Shown: positions 40,920-49,904 of the stretch, one piece after another
Layout of the letters: every line of letters begins with the position of its first letter
How positions within the stretch are numbered: position 1 is the stretch's first letter
NCBI RefSeq assembly: GCF_016735595.1
Contig: NZ_JAERRB010000005.1
Location: forward strand, 124,001-188,000
Origin: Chryseolinea lacunae
GTDB taxonomy: Bacteria; Bacteroidota; Bacteroidia; Cytophagales; Cyclobacteriaceae
DNA: 64,000 nt
Reading direction: 5' to 3'
Notes under the pieces: generated by a model
The model's input: the letters and a program-made list of their open reading frames with translations, nothing else
What the model was told of the DNA's origin: nothing
Database searches by the model: none
Translations under genes and position numbers: made by a program

Positions 40920-42254
40920 TTATCCGCGGACGAGGGCTTCCAGTTTCACGTCTACCGTTTCGAATTGGAAACTGCTCACGGCCTGTTGCATGGCCTGGCG
41001 GATTTCAGGAAGACACAGGTTGCCAATGCTGCCCTCGTGCGTGTGTTGCACCATGGCGGCGGGGTGATATTGCCCGAGTTCAATGTCCATCCCCACCTTC
41101 TTGTAGGCATCGCGGAAGGGTGTGCCCGACAGCACCAGTTTGTTCACTTCCTCCACGCTGAACAGGAACTTGTATTTCTCGTCGGCCAGAATATTCTCCT
41201 GCACCTTGATGTTCGAAAGCATGAGGTGTGCCATGCGCAAACAGTCTTTCAGGTTTTGGATGGCCGGGAACAAAACTTCTTTCAACAGCTGCATGTCGCG
41301 GTGATAGCCCGAAGGCAAATTGGCCGTAGCCAACGCAATGTCATTGGGCAATGCCTGCAGTTGATTGCAGCGCGCGCGGATCAGTTCAAACACATCGGGG
41401 TTCTTCTTGTGCGGCATAATGCTGGAACCTGTGGTGAGTTCGTCGGGAAAGCTGACGAACCCAAAGTTCTGGTTCAGAAACAGACAGGCATCCATAGACA
41501 ACTTGGCCAGCGTGGCCGCAATGTTGCCCAGGGCACTGGCCACGATGCGCTCAGTTTTTCCACGCCCCATCTGCGCATACACCACGTTGTAGTTAAGCGA
41601 TTCAAAGCCCAGCAACACGGTGGTCATGGTGCGGTTCAGGGGAAAGGAAGAGCCATAGCCCGCAGCCGATCCCAACGGGTTTTTGTTTGCCACCCGGTAG
41701 GCCGCCTGCAACGTGATCACATCGTCCACAAGGCTTTCGGCATAGGCACCAAACCACAACCCAAACGACGACGGCATGGCCAGTTGCAGGTGTGTGTAGC
41801 CCGGCAACAAATGCGCTTTATGTTTTTCGGATTGCTCCAGCAACAAATCGAACAGGGGCTGCACTTCGGCCACCACATTTCTGATTTCGGCACGAAGAAA
41901 CAATTTGATGTCTACCAAAACCTGGTCATTGCGCGAGCGGCCGCTGTGTATCTTTTTGCCGATCTCACCACAACGCTTGGTCAGCTCCAACTCCACCTGC
42001 GAATGAATGTCCTCCACGCCTTCCTCCACTTTGAAATCGCCGGCAGCAATATGTTTGTAGATGTCCTTCAGCTCGGCCGAAAGAACTTTCAGTTCCTGTG
42101 CGGTGAGCAGGCCGATCGATTCAAGCATGGTGATGTGTGCCAGCGAACCCAGCACATCAAACGGCGCCAGGAACATGTCCATCTCCTGATCTTTGCCCAC
42201 GGTGAATCGTTCAATTTCTTTCAGTGAGCTTTTATCTTTTTGCCAGAGTTTCAT
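40920..42254 (-). CDS. argH: Argininosuccinate lyase
   Basis: 444 residues. Motifs DIHSQVELELTKRCGEIGKKIHSGRSRNDQVLVD (about 84-117), LLPGYTHLQLAMPSSFGLWF and the superfamily signature GSSIMPHKKNPDVFELIRARC (about 271-291) with catalytic Ser. Last gene of the arginine operon, overlapping the isochorismatase-like gene by 4 bp. Cleaves argininosuccinate to arginine and fumarate. Slightly shorter than the usual ~460, no obvious missing motif. Confidence 0.95.
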   Translation of the reverse strand: MKLWQKDKSSLKEIERFTVGKDQEMDMFLAPFDVLGSLAHITMLESIGLLTAQELKVLSAELKDIYKHIAAGDFKVEEGVEDIHSQVELELTKRCGEIGKKIHSGRSRNDQVLVDIKLFLRAEIRNVVAEVQPLFDLLLEQSEKHKAHLLPGYTHLQLAMPSSFGLWFGAYAESLVDDVITLQAAYRVANKNPLGSAAGYGSSFPLNRTMTTVLLGFESLNYNVVYAQMGRGKTERIVASALGNIAATLAKLSMDACLFLNQNFGFVSFPDELTTGSSIMPHKKNPDVFELIRARCNQLQALPNDIALATANLPSGYHRDMQLLKEVLFPAIQNLKDCLRMAHLMLSNIKVQENILADEKYKFLFSVEEVNKLVLSGTPFRDAYKKVGMDIELGQYHPAAMVQHTHEGSIGNLCLPEIRQAMQQAVSSFQFETVDVKLEALVRG

Positions 42255-42841
42255 GCGGTCGTGGGGTTATGTTCGGGGCGAAGCGCGGCCATCACTTCCT
42301 GCGTGGTGGCAATGGTGGCATACTCCCCATTCAAATTTGATAAGGATATCTGATGGATCAAAGCCGACGGTTGTTTTGTGCCGTCGAGCAATACTTTGTC
42401 GAAGGTGGCTGTAGCGTCAGACACCACGGTGGTGTCGAACCCAAATTCGCCGGCCATGCGCGCCGTGGCTTCCACGCTGTTGTTGGTGACAAAGCCCGTG
42501 ATGATGAGCTTTGACACACCTTGTGTTTGCAGATGCTGAAGTAAGTCTGTTTTCATGAACGCGCTGGTGGTCGATTTGTGAATCGACTTTTCGCCGGCCA
42601 GCACGTTCACAAAATCTTTCAATTCGTTTCCACGTTGTCCCGGACGGAACGGCGACGTGGGCGACACAGAGTCGTGTTGCACAATGACGATGACACAGTT
42701 CAATGCGCGGCAATGACGCAACAGTCGTTCAATATTTTCTTCAGCCTCGGGATTGTTCCGGTTTCCGCCCCAATGCGCCACAGCGTCTATGCCGTGTTGC
42801 ACATCGATGAGCATCAACGCAGTTTTTCCGGCTGCCTTCAT
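42251..42841 (-). CDS. Isochorismatase-like hydrolase with Ser at the catalytic Cys position
   Basis: 196 residues. Family motifs: ALMLIDVQHGID (catalytic Asp, about 13), KSIHKSTTSAFMKTDL (Lys about 95) and ITGFVTNNSVEATARMAGEFGFDTTVV, where TxxxCV is replaced by TNNSV. I recall this Ser variant as a known subfamily annotated as cysteine hydrolase. Overlaps argE and argH by 4 bp at each end, so it is translationally embedded in the arginine operon. Its role there is unknown; amide or acyl-amino-acid turnover would fit (inference). Confidence 0.82.
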   Translation of the reverse strand: MKAAGKTALMLIDVQHGIDAVAHWGGNRNNPEAEENIERLLRHCRALNCVIVIVQHDSVSPTSPFRPGQRGNELKDFVNVLAGEKSIHKSTTSAFMKTDLLQHLQTQGVSKLIITGFVTNNSVEATARMAGEFGFDTTVVSDATATFDKVLLDGTKQPSALIHQISLSNLNGEYATIATTQEVMAALRPEHNPTTA

Positions 42842-43899
42842 GACACGATTACGTTGTCGAGAAGTTTGATATAGGTGCTGATGCCCTGTTCAATCTCGTG
42901 GGCAAAGATAAACTCATCGGCCGAGTGCGAACGGGCAGAGTCGCCCGGTCCCATCTTCACCGACGGCACAGGAATGAGCGCCTGGTCTGACGTGGTGGGC
43001 GAGCCATACAATTCCAGTCCCAGCTTCTTCGCCGACAACACCAGCGGATGATCGAGGGCAATGCCCGACGAGCGCATGCGCAGCGAACGCGGCGTCACCT
43101 CGCACGACACATGCTGGCGGATAATATCGAGGGCTTCTTCCAATGTATAAGCATCCGTTACACGAACATCCACTGTGAAACGGCATTCGGCAGGCACCAC
43201 GTTGTGCTGGCTTCCGGAGTTGATGATGGTGACGGTCATCTTCATCTGCCCCAATGTTTCCGAAACTTTATCATAACGATACGTACGGAACCATTCGATG
43301 TCGGGCAACGCCACATAGATGGAGTTGATGCCTTCTTCGCGGGCCGCGTGGCCTGGTTTTCCTTTGGCCAGACAGTCGAGCACCATCAGGCCTTTTTCGG
43401 CGGTGGCCATGTTGCACAGTGTGGGTTCACCCACAATAGCAAAGTCGATGGGTGTGAGGGCCGACCAGATGCTTTCAACGCCACCCGTGCCGGAGATTTC
43501 TTCTTCGGCCGTGGCGGCGATCACCATGTTATATTTCAGGTCGGCGCGATTATAGTAGTGCAGAAAGGTGGAGATGAGCGACACCAGCGGTCCGCCAGCG
43601 TCGTTGCTTCCCAGACCATAGAGCTTGCCGTCGATGATCTCGGGTTTGAAGGGGTCGCGCGTGTAACCCGAGTTGGGTCGGACAGTGTCGTGGTGCGAGT
43701 TCAGCAACACCGTGGGTTTGTCGGGGTTGAAGTGTTTGTTCTTCGCCCACACGTTGTTTGCGCGCCGATAGGTGTGTACGCCACGGCGATCCAAAAAATC
43801 CTCGATGATCGACGCCACCTCTTCTTCTTCCTTGCTGAAAGAAGGCGTGGCGATGAGTTTCATCAGGAGGGCTGTAGCTTCTGTGTGTAATGATTCCAT
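42838..43899 (-). CDS. argE: M20-family N-acyl-ornithine/citrulline deacylase
   Basis: 353 residues. M20 zinc peptidase motifs: VLLNSHHDTVRPN (about 69-81), GLGSNDAGGPLVSLI (about 94-108), TAEEEISGTGGVESI (about 129-143) and HSADEFIFAHEIEQGI near the C-terminus. With an acylornithine carbamoyltransferase in the same operon, the expected substrate is N-acetyl- or N-succinyl-citrulline rather than acetylornithine (inference from Bacteroidota pathway logic). Followed by a 4-bp overlap. Confidence 0.9.
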   Translation of the reverse strand: MESLHTEATALLMKLIATPSFSKEEEEVASIIEDFLDRRGVHTYRRANNVWAKNKHFNPDKPTVLLNSHHDTVRPNSGYTRDPFKPEIIDGKLYGLGSNDAGGPLVSLISTFLHYYNRADLKYNMVIAATAEEEISGTGGVESIWSALTPIDFAIVGEPTLCNMATAEKGLMVLDCLAKGKPGHAAREEGINSIYVALPDIEWFRTYRYDKVSETLGQMKMTVTIINSGSQHNVVPAECRFTVDVRVTDAYTLEEALDIIRQHVSCEVTPRSLRMRSSGIALDHPLVLSAKKLGLELYGSPTTSDQALIPVPSVKMGPGDSARSHSADEFIFAHEIEQGISTYIKLLDNVIVS

Positions 43900-43936
43900 A
43901 GTTCTCAGGCTTCAGGATGCGAACATCTCGAAGCGG

Positions 43937-44725
43937 TTACAAAGTTATCAATGTACCTTCCGTTTGCGCACCTGTGTTTTTCACCAGGTCACCGGCTTCT
44001 CCAATCAACACTTCCTTCACGCCGGCATTCAACGCGTTGTAGGCATTTTCAAGTTTGGGCAAAATGCCATCGGCAAACACGCCTTGTGGCAGGTATTCGT
44101 CGTAGAGGTTGCGTGGCAGATGGCGAATCACCGAACCGGCGTCGGCCACATCGCGCAGCACTCCTTTTTTCTCAAAGCAAAAGATCAAACGCACATCCGC
44201 CACTTTTCCCAACGCCACGGCCAGCACAGAGGCAATGGTGTCGGCGTTGGTGTTCAGTATTTTTCCATCGGCATGTGTCAATGGGGCAAAGACGGGAACC
44301 ACATTTTGGTCGAGCAGTGTCGTCAACAATTTTGTGTTCACGCCTTCGGGCTTGATGTCGCCCACAAAGCCGTAGTCAATGTCTTTCACCGGGCGCTTCT
44401 TCGCGTTTATCAGGTTGCCATCGGCGCCGGTCACACCCCAGGCGTTGCAGCCCAGTTGTTGCAGTTGGGCCACGAGTTGCTTGTTCACGAGCCCGCCATA
44501 CACCATCGTCACCAAATCAAGGGTCTGTGCGTCGGTGATGCGCCGTCCGTTGTGATAGTTGGCCGCGATGCCCAGTTGCTCGCCCAGCTTGGTGGCAATT
44601 TTTCCGCCGCCGTGAATGAGAATACGGGGTGCGTCAATCGACGCAAAGTCTTTCAAAAACGATTCCAACGCCGCCGGATTGTCCAGCACGTTTCCGCCAA
44701 TCTTGATGATGAACAGTTTTTTCAT
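43937..44725 (-). CDS. argB: N-acylglutamate kinase
   Basis: 262 residues, amino-acid kinase fold. MKKLFIIKIGGNVLDNP (phosphate-binding Lys/GG), RILIHGGGKIATKLGEQLGI (about 34-53), GVTGADGNLINAKKRP and NTNADTIASVLAVALG with LIFCFEKKGVL. Second step of acylated arginine synthesis. 18 nt after argF'. An N-terminal extension typical of arginine-inhibited kinases is absent, so feedback inhibition by arginine is not evident. Confidence 0.94.
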   Translation of the reverse strand: MKKLFIIKIGGNVLDNPAALESFLKDFASIDAPRILIHGGGKIATKLGEQLGIAANYHNGRRITDAQTLDLVTMVYGGLVNKQLVAQLQQLGCNAWGVTGADGNLINAKKRPVKDIDYGFVGDIKPEGVNTKLLTTLLDQNVVPVFAPLTHADGKILNTNADTIASVLAVALGKVADVRLIFCFEKKGVLRDVADAGSVIRHLPRNLYDEYLPQGVFADGILPKLENAYNALNAGVKEVLIGEAGDLVKNTGAQTEGTLITL

Positions 44726-44743
44726 AATCGTTCCCGTCTCAAG

Positions 44744-45703
44744 CTACGATTTATGTTTCAAAACCTCCGCCAACACGGCCTGCGCTGCCCACACACGGTT
44801 CGACGCCTGTTGGGTCACCACGCTGTTTGGGCCATCCAGAATTTCATCGCTCAACTCCACATTGCGGCGCACGGGAAGACAGTGCATCACTTTCGCGTTG
44901 TTGGTGCGTGACAATTTTTGATTGGTGAGCATCCATTGCGGATCGTTGCAGTAGATGCGACCATAGTCGACATAGGTACTCCAGTTCTTCACATACACAA
45001 AGTCGGCCTGCTCCAGAGCTTCCGATTGGTTTGTGGTGATGGTCGCTCCTTTTGTGAAACGTTCGTCCAGTTCATAGTCTTCGGGATGTGTGATCACAAA
45101 GTCTGCACCACCCCACGCATTGATCCATTGCGAGAAACTGTTGGCCACACACTGTGGCAACGACTTCACGTGAGGCGCCCAGCTCAGCACAATCTTCGGC
45201 TTCCGAACTTTGGTGTCGAAGTTTTCCATGATTGTTATCACGTCGGTAAGGCTTTGCAGCGGATGCAGCGTCGCGCTCTCCAGGCTGATCACGGGAATGC
45301 CTGCGTATTTTATGAATTGATTGATGTAGAGTTCGCTGTAGTCGTCGGTTTTGTTTTGCAACGATGGAAAGGTGCGAATGCCCAGCACATCGAAATATTT
45401 TCCGAGAATGGGGGCCGCGTCTTTCACGTGTTCCACCGTGTTGCCGCTCATGATGGCTTCGTCTTCAAACTCCAGCGCCCAACCATCCTGGCCCACGTTG
45501 AACACGATGGCTTCCATGCCCAGGTTCTGAGCAGCAATTTGTGTGCTCAGACGCGTGCGCATGCTGGGATTCAGAAACAACAGACCCATGCGCTTGCCCG
45601 CTCCCAACGCTTTTGCTTTGAAGGGATCGTTTTTGAAATCAAGGGCCTTCTTCACAAGTCCCTCGATGTCGGGCGCATCGGCGGCGGAAATAAAATTTTT
45701 CAT
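44744..45703 (-). CDS. argF': N-acyl-L-ornithine carbamoyltransferase (ArgF' type)
   Basis: 319 residues. Carbamoyl-phosphate loop FLNPSMRTRLSTQ (STRT of normal OTCases is replaced by SMRTR), HPLQSLTDVITI and a C-terminal HCLPVRRNVELSDEIL, with VLSWAPHVKSLPQCVANSF. This is the pattern of the acetyl/succinyl-ornithine transcarbamylases of Xanthomonas and Bacteroides, not ordinary OTCase. Which acyl group is used is not settled here. 4-bp overlap with argD. Confidence 0.9.
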   Translation of the reverse strand: MKNFISAADAPDIEGLVKKALDFKNDPFKAKALGAGKRMGLLFLNPSMRTRLSTQIAAQNLGMEAIVFNVGQDGWALEFEDEAIMSGNTVEHVKDAAPILGKYFDVLGIRTFPSLQNKTDDYSELYINQFIKYAGIPVISLESATLHPLQSLTDVITIMENFDTKVRKPKIVLSWAPHVKSLPQCVANSFSQWINAWGGADFVITHPEDYELDERFTKGATITTNQSEALEQADFVYVKNWSTYVDYGRIYCNDPQWMLTNQKLSRTNNAKVMHCLPVRRNVELSDEILDGPNSVVTQQASNRVWAAQAVLAEVLKHKS

Positions 45704-46818
45704 AACTCGGCTTTGAGGGCGGTAAGGAAAATATCGATTTCGTTTTTAGACAAAGCCAGCGAAGGAAGCAAACGGATCACGTTGGGCTTGGCTTCACCGG
45801 TAAATACTCTATGTTTCAGCAGCAAATCGGTGCGCACGGTTTTCTTTTCTTCCGGAAGATCGAAGCCAATCATGAGGCCGCGTCCGCGAAGGTTCTGCAA
45901 CAGCGGAAACTTCTTAAGTTCCTGCATGATGTAGTCGCCTTGCTTTGCAGCGTTCTCCAACAGCTTTTCATTTTCCATCACTTCCAGCACAGCAAGCGAT
46001 GCAGCGCTGGCCAGGTAGTTTCCACCAAAGGTTGTTCCCAACATGCCGGCCCACGGCTTGATGTCGCCTTGAATGAGCAGGCCCCCCACAGGGAAACCGT
46101 TGCCCATCCCCTTTGCCGTGGTGATGAGATGCGGACGTATGCCCGCGAACTGGTGCGCAAAGAATTTTCCTGTGCGACCATAGCCCGATTGAATTTCGTC
46201 AAGAATAAGCAACGATCCATTGGCCCGACATTTCTTGTCCAGCAATTGCAGGAACGAATCGTGCGGCACCTGAATGCCACCCACGCCCTGAATACCTTCG
46301 ATGATAACTGCCGCCACATCGCTGGTCAACGCTTTTTCAAATGCAGCTTCGTCGTTGAAAGGAACAAACACGATGTCGTGTCCGGCGTTGAAGGGGGCTA
46401 CGATTTTCGGATTGTCTGTGGCCGCCACGGCGCCCGATGTGCGGCCGTGAAAGGCTTTGGTAAACGCAATCACTTTCTTGCGACCTGTCACAAACGAGGC
46501 GAGCTTCAGGGCATTCTCGTTTGCTTCGGCACCCGAGTTGCACAAGAACAATTGATAGTCGGGATAGCCCGACAGTTGCCCAAGCTTTTCCGCCAGTTTT
46601 TCCTGTAGTGGATTTTGAACACTGTTGGAATAAAACGCAATCTTGTTCAATTGGTCCGACAATGTTTTCACATAGTGGGGGTGCGAATGACCAATGGAGA
46701 TCACGGCATGACCGCCATACAAGTCCAGGTATTTTTCTCCCTTGTCGTCCCAAAGCCAGGAGCCCTGAGCCTTCACAGGCGTGATGTTGAACAAGGGGTA
46801 TACATCAAATAATTTCAT
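45700..46818 (-). CDS. argD: Acylornithine aminotransferase
   Basis: 372 residues, class III PLP aminotransferase. GEKYLDLYGGHAVISIGHSHP (about 27-47), LCNSGAEANENALKLA, HGRTSGAVAATDN, LLILDEIQSGYGRTGKFFAHQ (about 187-207) and PLP Lys in TTAKGMGNGFPVG. Converts N-acylglutamate semialdehyde to N-acylornithine. Sits between argC (59 bp) and argF' (overlap). Confidence 0.94.
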   Translation of the reverse strand: MKLFDVYPLFNITPVKAQGSWLWDDKGEKYLDLYGGHAVISIGHSHPHYVKTLSDQLNKIAFYSNSVQNPLQEKLAEKLGQLSGYPDYQLFLCNSGAEANENALKLASFVTGRKKVIAFTKAFHGRTSGAVAATDNPKIVAPFNAGHDIVFVPFNDEAAFEKALTSDVAAVIIEGIQGVGGIQVPHDSFLQLLDKKCRANGSLLILDEIQSGYGRTGKFFAHQFAGIRPHLITTAKGMGNGFPVGGLLIQGDIKPWAGMLGTTFGGNYLASAASLAVLEVMENEKLLENAAKQGDYIMQELKKFPLLQNLRGRGLMIGFDLPEEKKTVRTDLLLKHRVFTGEAKPNVIRLLPSLALSKNEIDIFLTALKAEL

Positions 46819-46877
46819 CTCACAGTAGGGTTATTCCCGCCGGCACACATCAGACGCTGACGGGCCGCGGGAGGGTA

Positions 46878-47855
46878 TTAGAATACAATGGATTTCAATT
46901 TCAGTCCGGCAGTTTCTTCGAGGCCACACATAAGGTTCATGTTCTGAACAGCCTGACCGGACGCGCCCTTCAACAAATTGTCGATGGCCGAGTGCACCAC
47001 CAGCTTGTCGCCCTCTTTCTCGAGGGAGATCAGCGCCTTGTTGGTGTTCACCACCTGCTTCAGGTCAATGGTCTCGTCGGCCACAACCGTGAACGGATGC
47101 TGCGCATAGAAGTCGCGATAGATCGCCTTCACTTCGTCGAGCGATTTGTTCACCGTGATGCACGAGCTCACAAATATGCCCCGTGTGAAATCGCCACGCC
47201 AGGGCACAAAATTTATCGGCTCCGAAAATCCGGCCTGCAGCTGATGAATGGAGCGACCAATTTCTTTCAGGTGCTGATGCGTAAGGGTTTTATAGGCCGA
47301 GATGTTGTTGGCGCGCCACGTGAAGTGCGTGGTGTCTTGAAGCTTTTGTCCGGCACCGGTGGAACCGGTGATACCCGTGGCATACACTTCCTTCAACAGT
47401 CCGGCCTTGGCCAGGGGCAACAGCCCCACCTGAATGGCGGTTGCAAAACAACCGGGGTTGGCGATGTTGGAGGCTTGCTGAATGGCGGCTTTGTTCAACT
47501 CCGGAAGGCCATAGACAAAAGCACGGCTGCCACTGGTTTCACCCAGTCGGAAGTCCTGGCTCAGGTCGATCACTTTGGCATTTGCATCCAAAGGATTGTC
47601 TTGTAAAAACTTTTTACTCTCACCATGTCCAAGACACAGAAAGATAACGTCGGCGCCAGCGGGAATGCTATCCGAAAAAGCAAGTTCTGTGTCACCGAGC
47701 AAATCGGGATGCACCGCATAGAGTGGGTTGCCCGCATTGCTGCGGCTGTGCACAAACGCGAGGTCCACGTGCGGATGGTTCAACAACAAGCGAATGGTTT
47801 CGCCACCGGTGTAGCCGGCGCCGCCCACAATGCCTACTTTGAGTTTATTTGCCAT
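46878..47855 (-). CDS. argC: N-acyl-gamma-glutamyl-phosphate reductase
   Basis: 325 residues from ATG at 47855 (MANKLKVGIVGGAGYTGGE); the longer frame to 47900 was rejected since the nucleotide-binding glycines normally lie near the N-terminus. Active-site NPGCFATAIQVGLLPL (Cys about 133), DLSQDFR, and HQHLKEIGRSIHQL. Overlaps the end of argG by 11 bp. Confidence 0.95.
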   Translation of the reverse strand: MANKLKVGIVGGAGYTGGETIRLLLNHPHVDLAFVHSRSNAGNPLYAVHPDLLGDTELAFSDSIPAGADVIFLCLGHGESKKFLQDNPLDANAKVIDLSQDFRLGETSGSRAFVYGLPELNKAAIQQASNIANPGCFATAIQVGLLPLAKAGLLKEVYATGITGSTGAGQKLQDTTHFTWRANNISAYKTLTHQHLKEIGRSIHQLQAGFSEPINFVPWRGDFTRGIFVSSCITVNKSLDEVKAIYRDFYAQHPFTVVADETIDLKQVVNTNKALISLEKEGDKLVVHSAIDNLLKGASGQAVQNMNLMCGLEETAGLKLKSIVF

Positions 47856-49047
47856 CCACGTCTTCTTTAACCTGGTGATAGATGGCCACTTGGTTGCCAA
47901 ATATTTTTGTGAAGCCCATCACGTCTTCGCCGGTCCAGCCGAGGTTCATCTCGCCATACTTTCCGAACTTCGACGACATGAGGTCGTAGGCCGATTCGAT
48001 GCCCAGCACCTGGAACCTGTAGGGATAGAGTTGCACGTGCACATCGCCCGTCACATTTTGTTGCGCGCTGGTGAGGAAGGCCTCGATGTCACGCATGATG
48101 GGGTCGAGGTATTGACCTTCGTGCAGCCAGTTGCCATAGAATTGCGACAGCTGATCTTTCCAGCTCAGTTGCCATTTCGTGAGCACGTGTTTCTCTAACG
48201 CATGATGCGCCTTCAACACCACCATGGGTGCGGCTGCTTCAAATCCAACACGGCCCTTGATGCCGATGATGGTGTCGCCCACGTGCACATCGCGGCCCAC
48301 GCCAAACGGTCCGGCAATCTGTTGCAGGTGTTGAATGGCTTCGGTGGGATGGGCGAAGGTTTTATCGTTCACTTTGGTGAGCTCGCCTTTCACAAACGAG
48401 AGCTTCACCGTTTCAGGATCTTTCTTTGTCACTTGCGTGGGCCACGCTTCTTCCGGCAACATGCCCAACGACTTCAGCGTTTCTTTTCCGCCCACCGATG
48501 TTCCCCACAATCCTTTGTTGATGGAGTACATGGCCTTGTCGAAGTTCATGCTCACGCCTTTGCTTTTCAGGTAGGCGATCTCTTCTTCGCGAGAAAGTTT
48601 CAGCTCGCGTATGGGGGTGATGATTTCGATGCCCGGAACCAGGATGTTCAAAATCATGTCGAAACGAACCTGGTCGTTGCCAGCACCCGTGCTGCCGTGC
48701 GCTACGGCATCGGCCTTGATTTCTTTTGCGTAGATGGCCACGGCCAACGCCTGCGACATGCGCTCGGCGCTCACGCTCAAGGGATAGGTGTTGTTTTTCA
48801 GAGCGTTTCCATAAATGAGGTAACGGATCACCTTGTCGTAATAATTCCGTGTTTCGTCCACGGTCTTGTGCGAGGCCACTCCCAGGTTGCGGGCACGCGT
48901 TTCAATTTCCTTTATTTCCTTCTCATCAAACCCGCCGGTGTTGACGGTGATGGTATGTACTTCATATCCCTTTTCTTCTCCCAAATACTTCACGCAGTAG
49001 GATGTGTCCAGTCCTCCGCTAAATGCTAATACGACTTTCTTTTTCAT
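47845..49047 (-). CDS. argG: Argininosuccinate synthase
   Basis: 400 residues. ATP-pyrophosphatase loop VVLAFSGGLDTSYCVKYL (about 4-21), AVAHGSTGAGNDQVRFD (about 114-130), NTYPLSVSAERM and GIKGRVGFEAAAPMVVLKAHHALEKHVLT. Ligates citrulline and aspartate. Second gene of the operon, 53 bp after the GNAT gene. Confidence 0.96.
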   Translation of the reverse strand: MKKKVVLAFSGGLDTSYCVKYLGEEKGYEVHTITVNTGGFDEKEIKEIETRARNLGVASHKTVDETRNYYDKVIRYLIYGNALKNNTYPLSVSAERMSQALAVAIYAKEIKADAVAHGSTGAGNDQVRFDMILNILVPGIEIITPIRELKLSREEEIAYLKSKGVSMNFDKAMYSINKGLWGTSVGGKETLKSLGMLPEEAWPTQVTKKDPETVKLSFVKGELTKVNDKTFAHPTEAIQHLQQIAGPFGVGRDVHVGDTIIGIKGRVGFEAAAPMVVLKAHHALEKHVLTKWQLSWKDQLSQFYGNWLHEGQYLDPIMRDIEAFLTSAQQNVTGDVHVQLYPYRFQVLGIESAYDLMSSKFGKYGEMNLGWTGEDVMGFTKIFGNQVAIYHQVKEDVDGK

Positions 49048-49100
49048 GTCAGTTTTTTAGGCATCCGCTCCAACCGTTTCGAATGGCGAAGCAAGACGCA

Positions 49101-49904
49101 TTACCAAAAAAATATACTTAATAGTGATCTCTTCTTGTCGGGCGAGTCGCCGTTGCCTTCGTCTTTTCGTCGGAAAGATTTGAGCAACACAAACTGCTTG
49201 AAGCGAACCCATCGGTCGAACAGCTTCAGGTTTCCTTTGAACTCGCGGTGGCGATGGTGCACCAGTTCGCCTTCGGGGCTCACGGTGGTGGTCTCGGGTT
49301 TCTTCACTTCCTGCGCCTGCACTTTGGCGGCCTTGGCTTCGGCGGCTTTCAGCTTGGCTTCGGCCTCGGCAGGATCGAACAACATGGCGGTGCACATACA
49401 GTTCTTCCGACCTTTGCTCATCAGGATTTCGTAGTTCACACAGCTCTTGCAGCCTTTCCAGAACTCTTCGTCAGACGTGAGCTCGGAATAGGTCACGGGC
49501 TCGTAGCCAAGATCGGAGTTGATCTTCATGACGGCGAGGCCGGTGGTGAGTCCGAAAATTTTTGACGTAGGATATTTTTCACGCGAAAGCGCGAAGATCT
49601 TTTGCTTGATCTCGGTGGCCACACCCGTCTTGCGGAACGGTGGCGCCACAATGAGGCCCGAGTTGGCCACATACTTGCCGTGTTCCCACGCTTCGATGTA
49701 GCAGAACCCAACCCAGGTGCCGTCTTCGGTGACGGCGATCACCGCTTTGCCTTCCTCCATCTTCATTTCGATGTAGGCGGGTGAGCGCTTGGCAATGCCC
49801 GTGCCGCGGGCTTTGGCCGACTCTTCCATCTCCGTGGTGATGGTTTCAGAGTAATGTTTGTCGTCGGCTGTAGCCAGCCTGACGATAAGGTTATGATTTT
49901 CCAA
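49101..49904 (-). CDS. GNAT acyltransferase, probable N-acylglutamate synthase, TTG start
   Basis: 267 residues from TTG at 49904; no ATG occurs before the conserved N-terminus. GNAT core about 8-135, with KARGTGIAKRSPAYIEMKMEEGKAVIAV, GFCYIEAWEHGKYVANSGLIVAPPFRKTGVATEIKQ (acyl-CoA loop) and KIFGLTTGLAVMKINSDLGY. A Cys cluster GCKSCVNYEI/KNCMCTAMLF follows (about 151-175), possibly metal-binding, then an Ala/Lys-rich linker and a basic C-terminus. The homologue beside argG in Bacteroides has been implicated genetically as N-succinylglutamate synthase. No classical argA/argJ is seen, so this is the likely first enzyme. Confidence 0.8.
   Translation of the reverse strand: MENHNLIVRLATADDKHYSETITTEMEESAKARGTGIAKRSPAYIEMKMEEGKAVIAVTEDGTWVGFCYIEAWEHGKYVANSGLIVAPPFRKTGVATEIKQKIFALSREKYPTSKIFGLTTGLAVMKINSDLGYEPVTYSELTSDEEFWKGCKSCVNYEILMSKGRKNCMCTAMLFDPAEAEAKLKAAEAKAAKVQAQEVKKPETTTVSPEGELVHHRHREFKGNLKLFDRWVRFKQFVLLKSFRRKDEGNGDSPDKKRSLLSIFFW

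Noticed and set aside
40824-42227. 467-codon plus-strand frame over argH
   Set aside because: Exact antisense of a clear argininosuccinate lyase; His/Gln-rich shadow composition and no domain.
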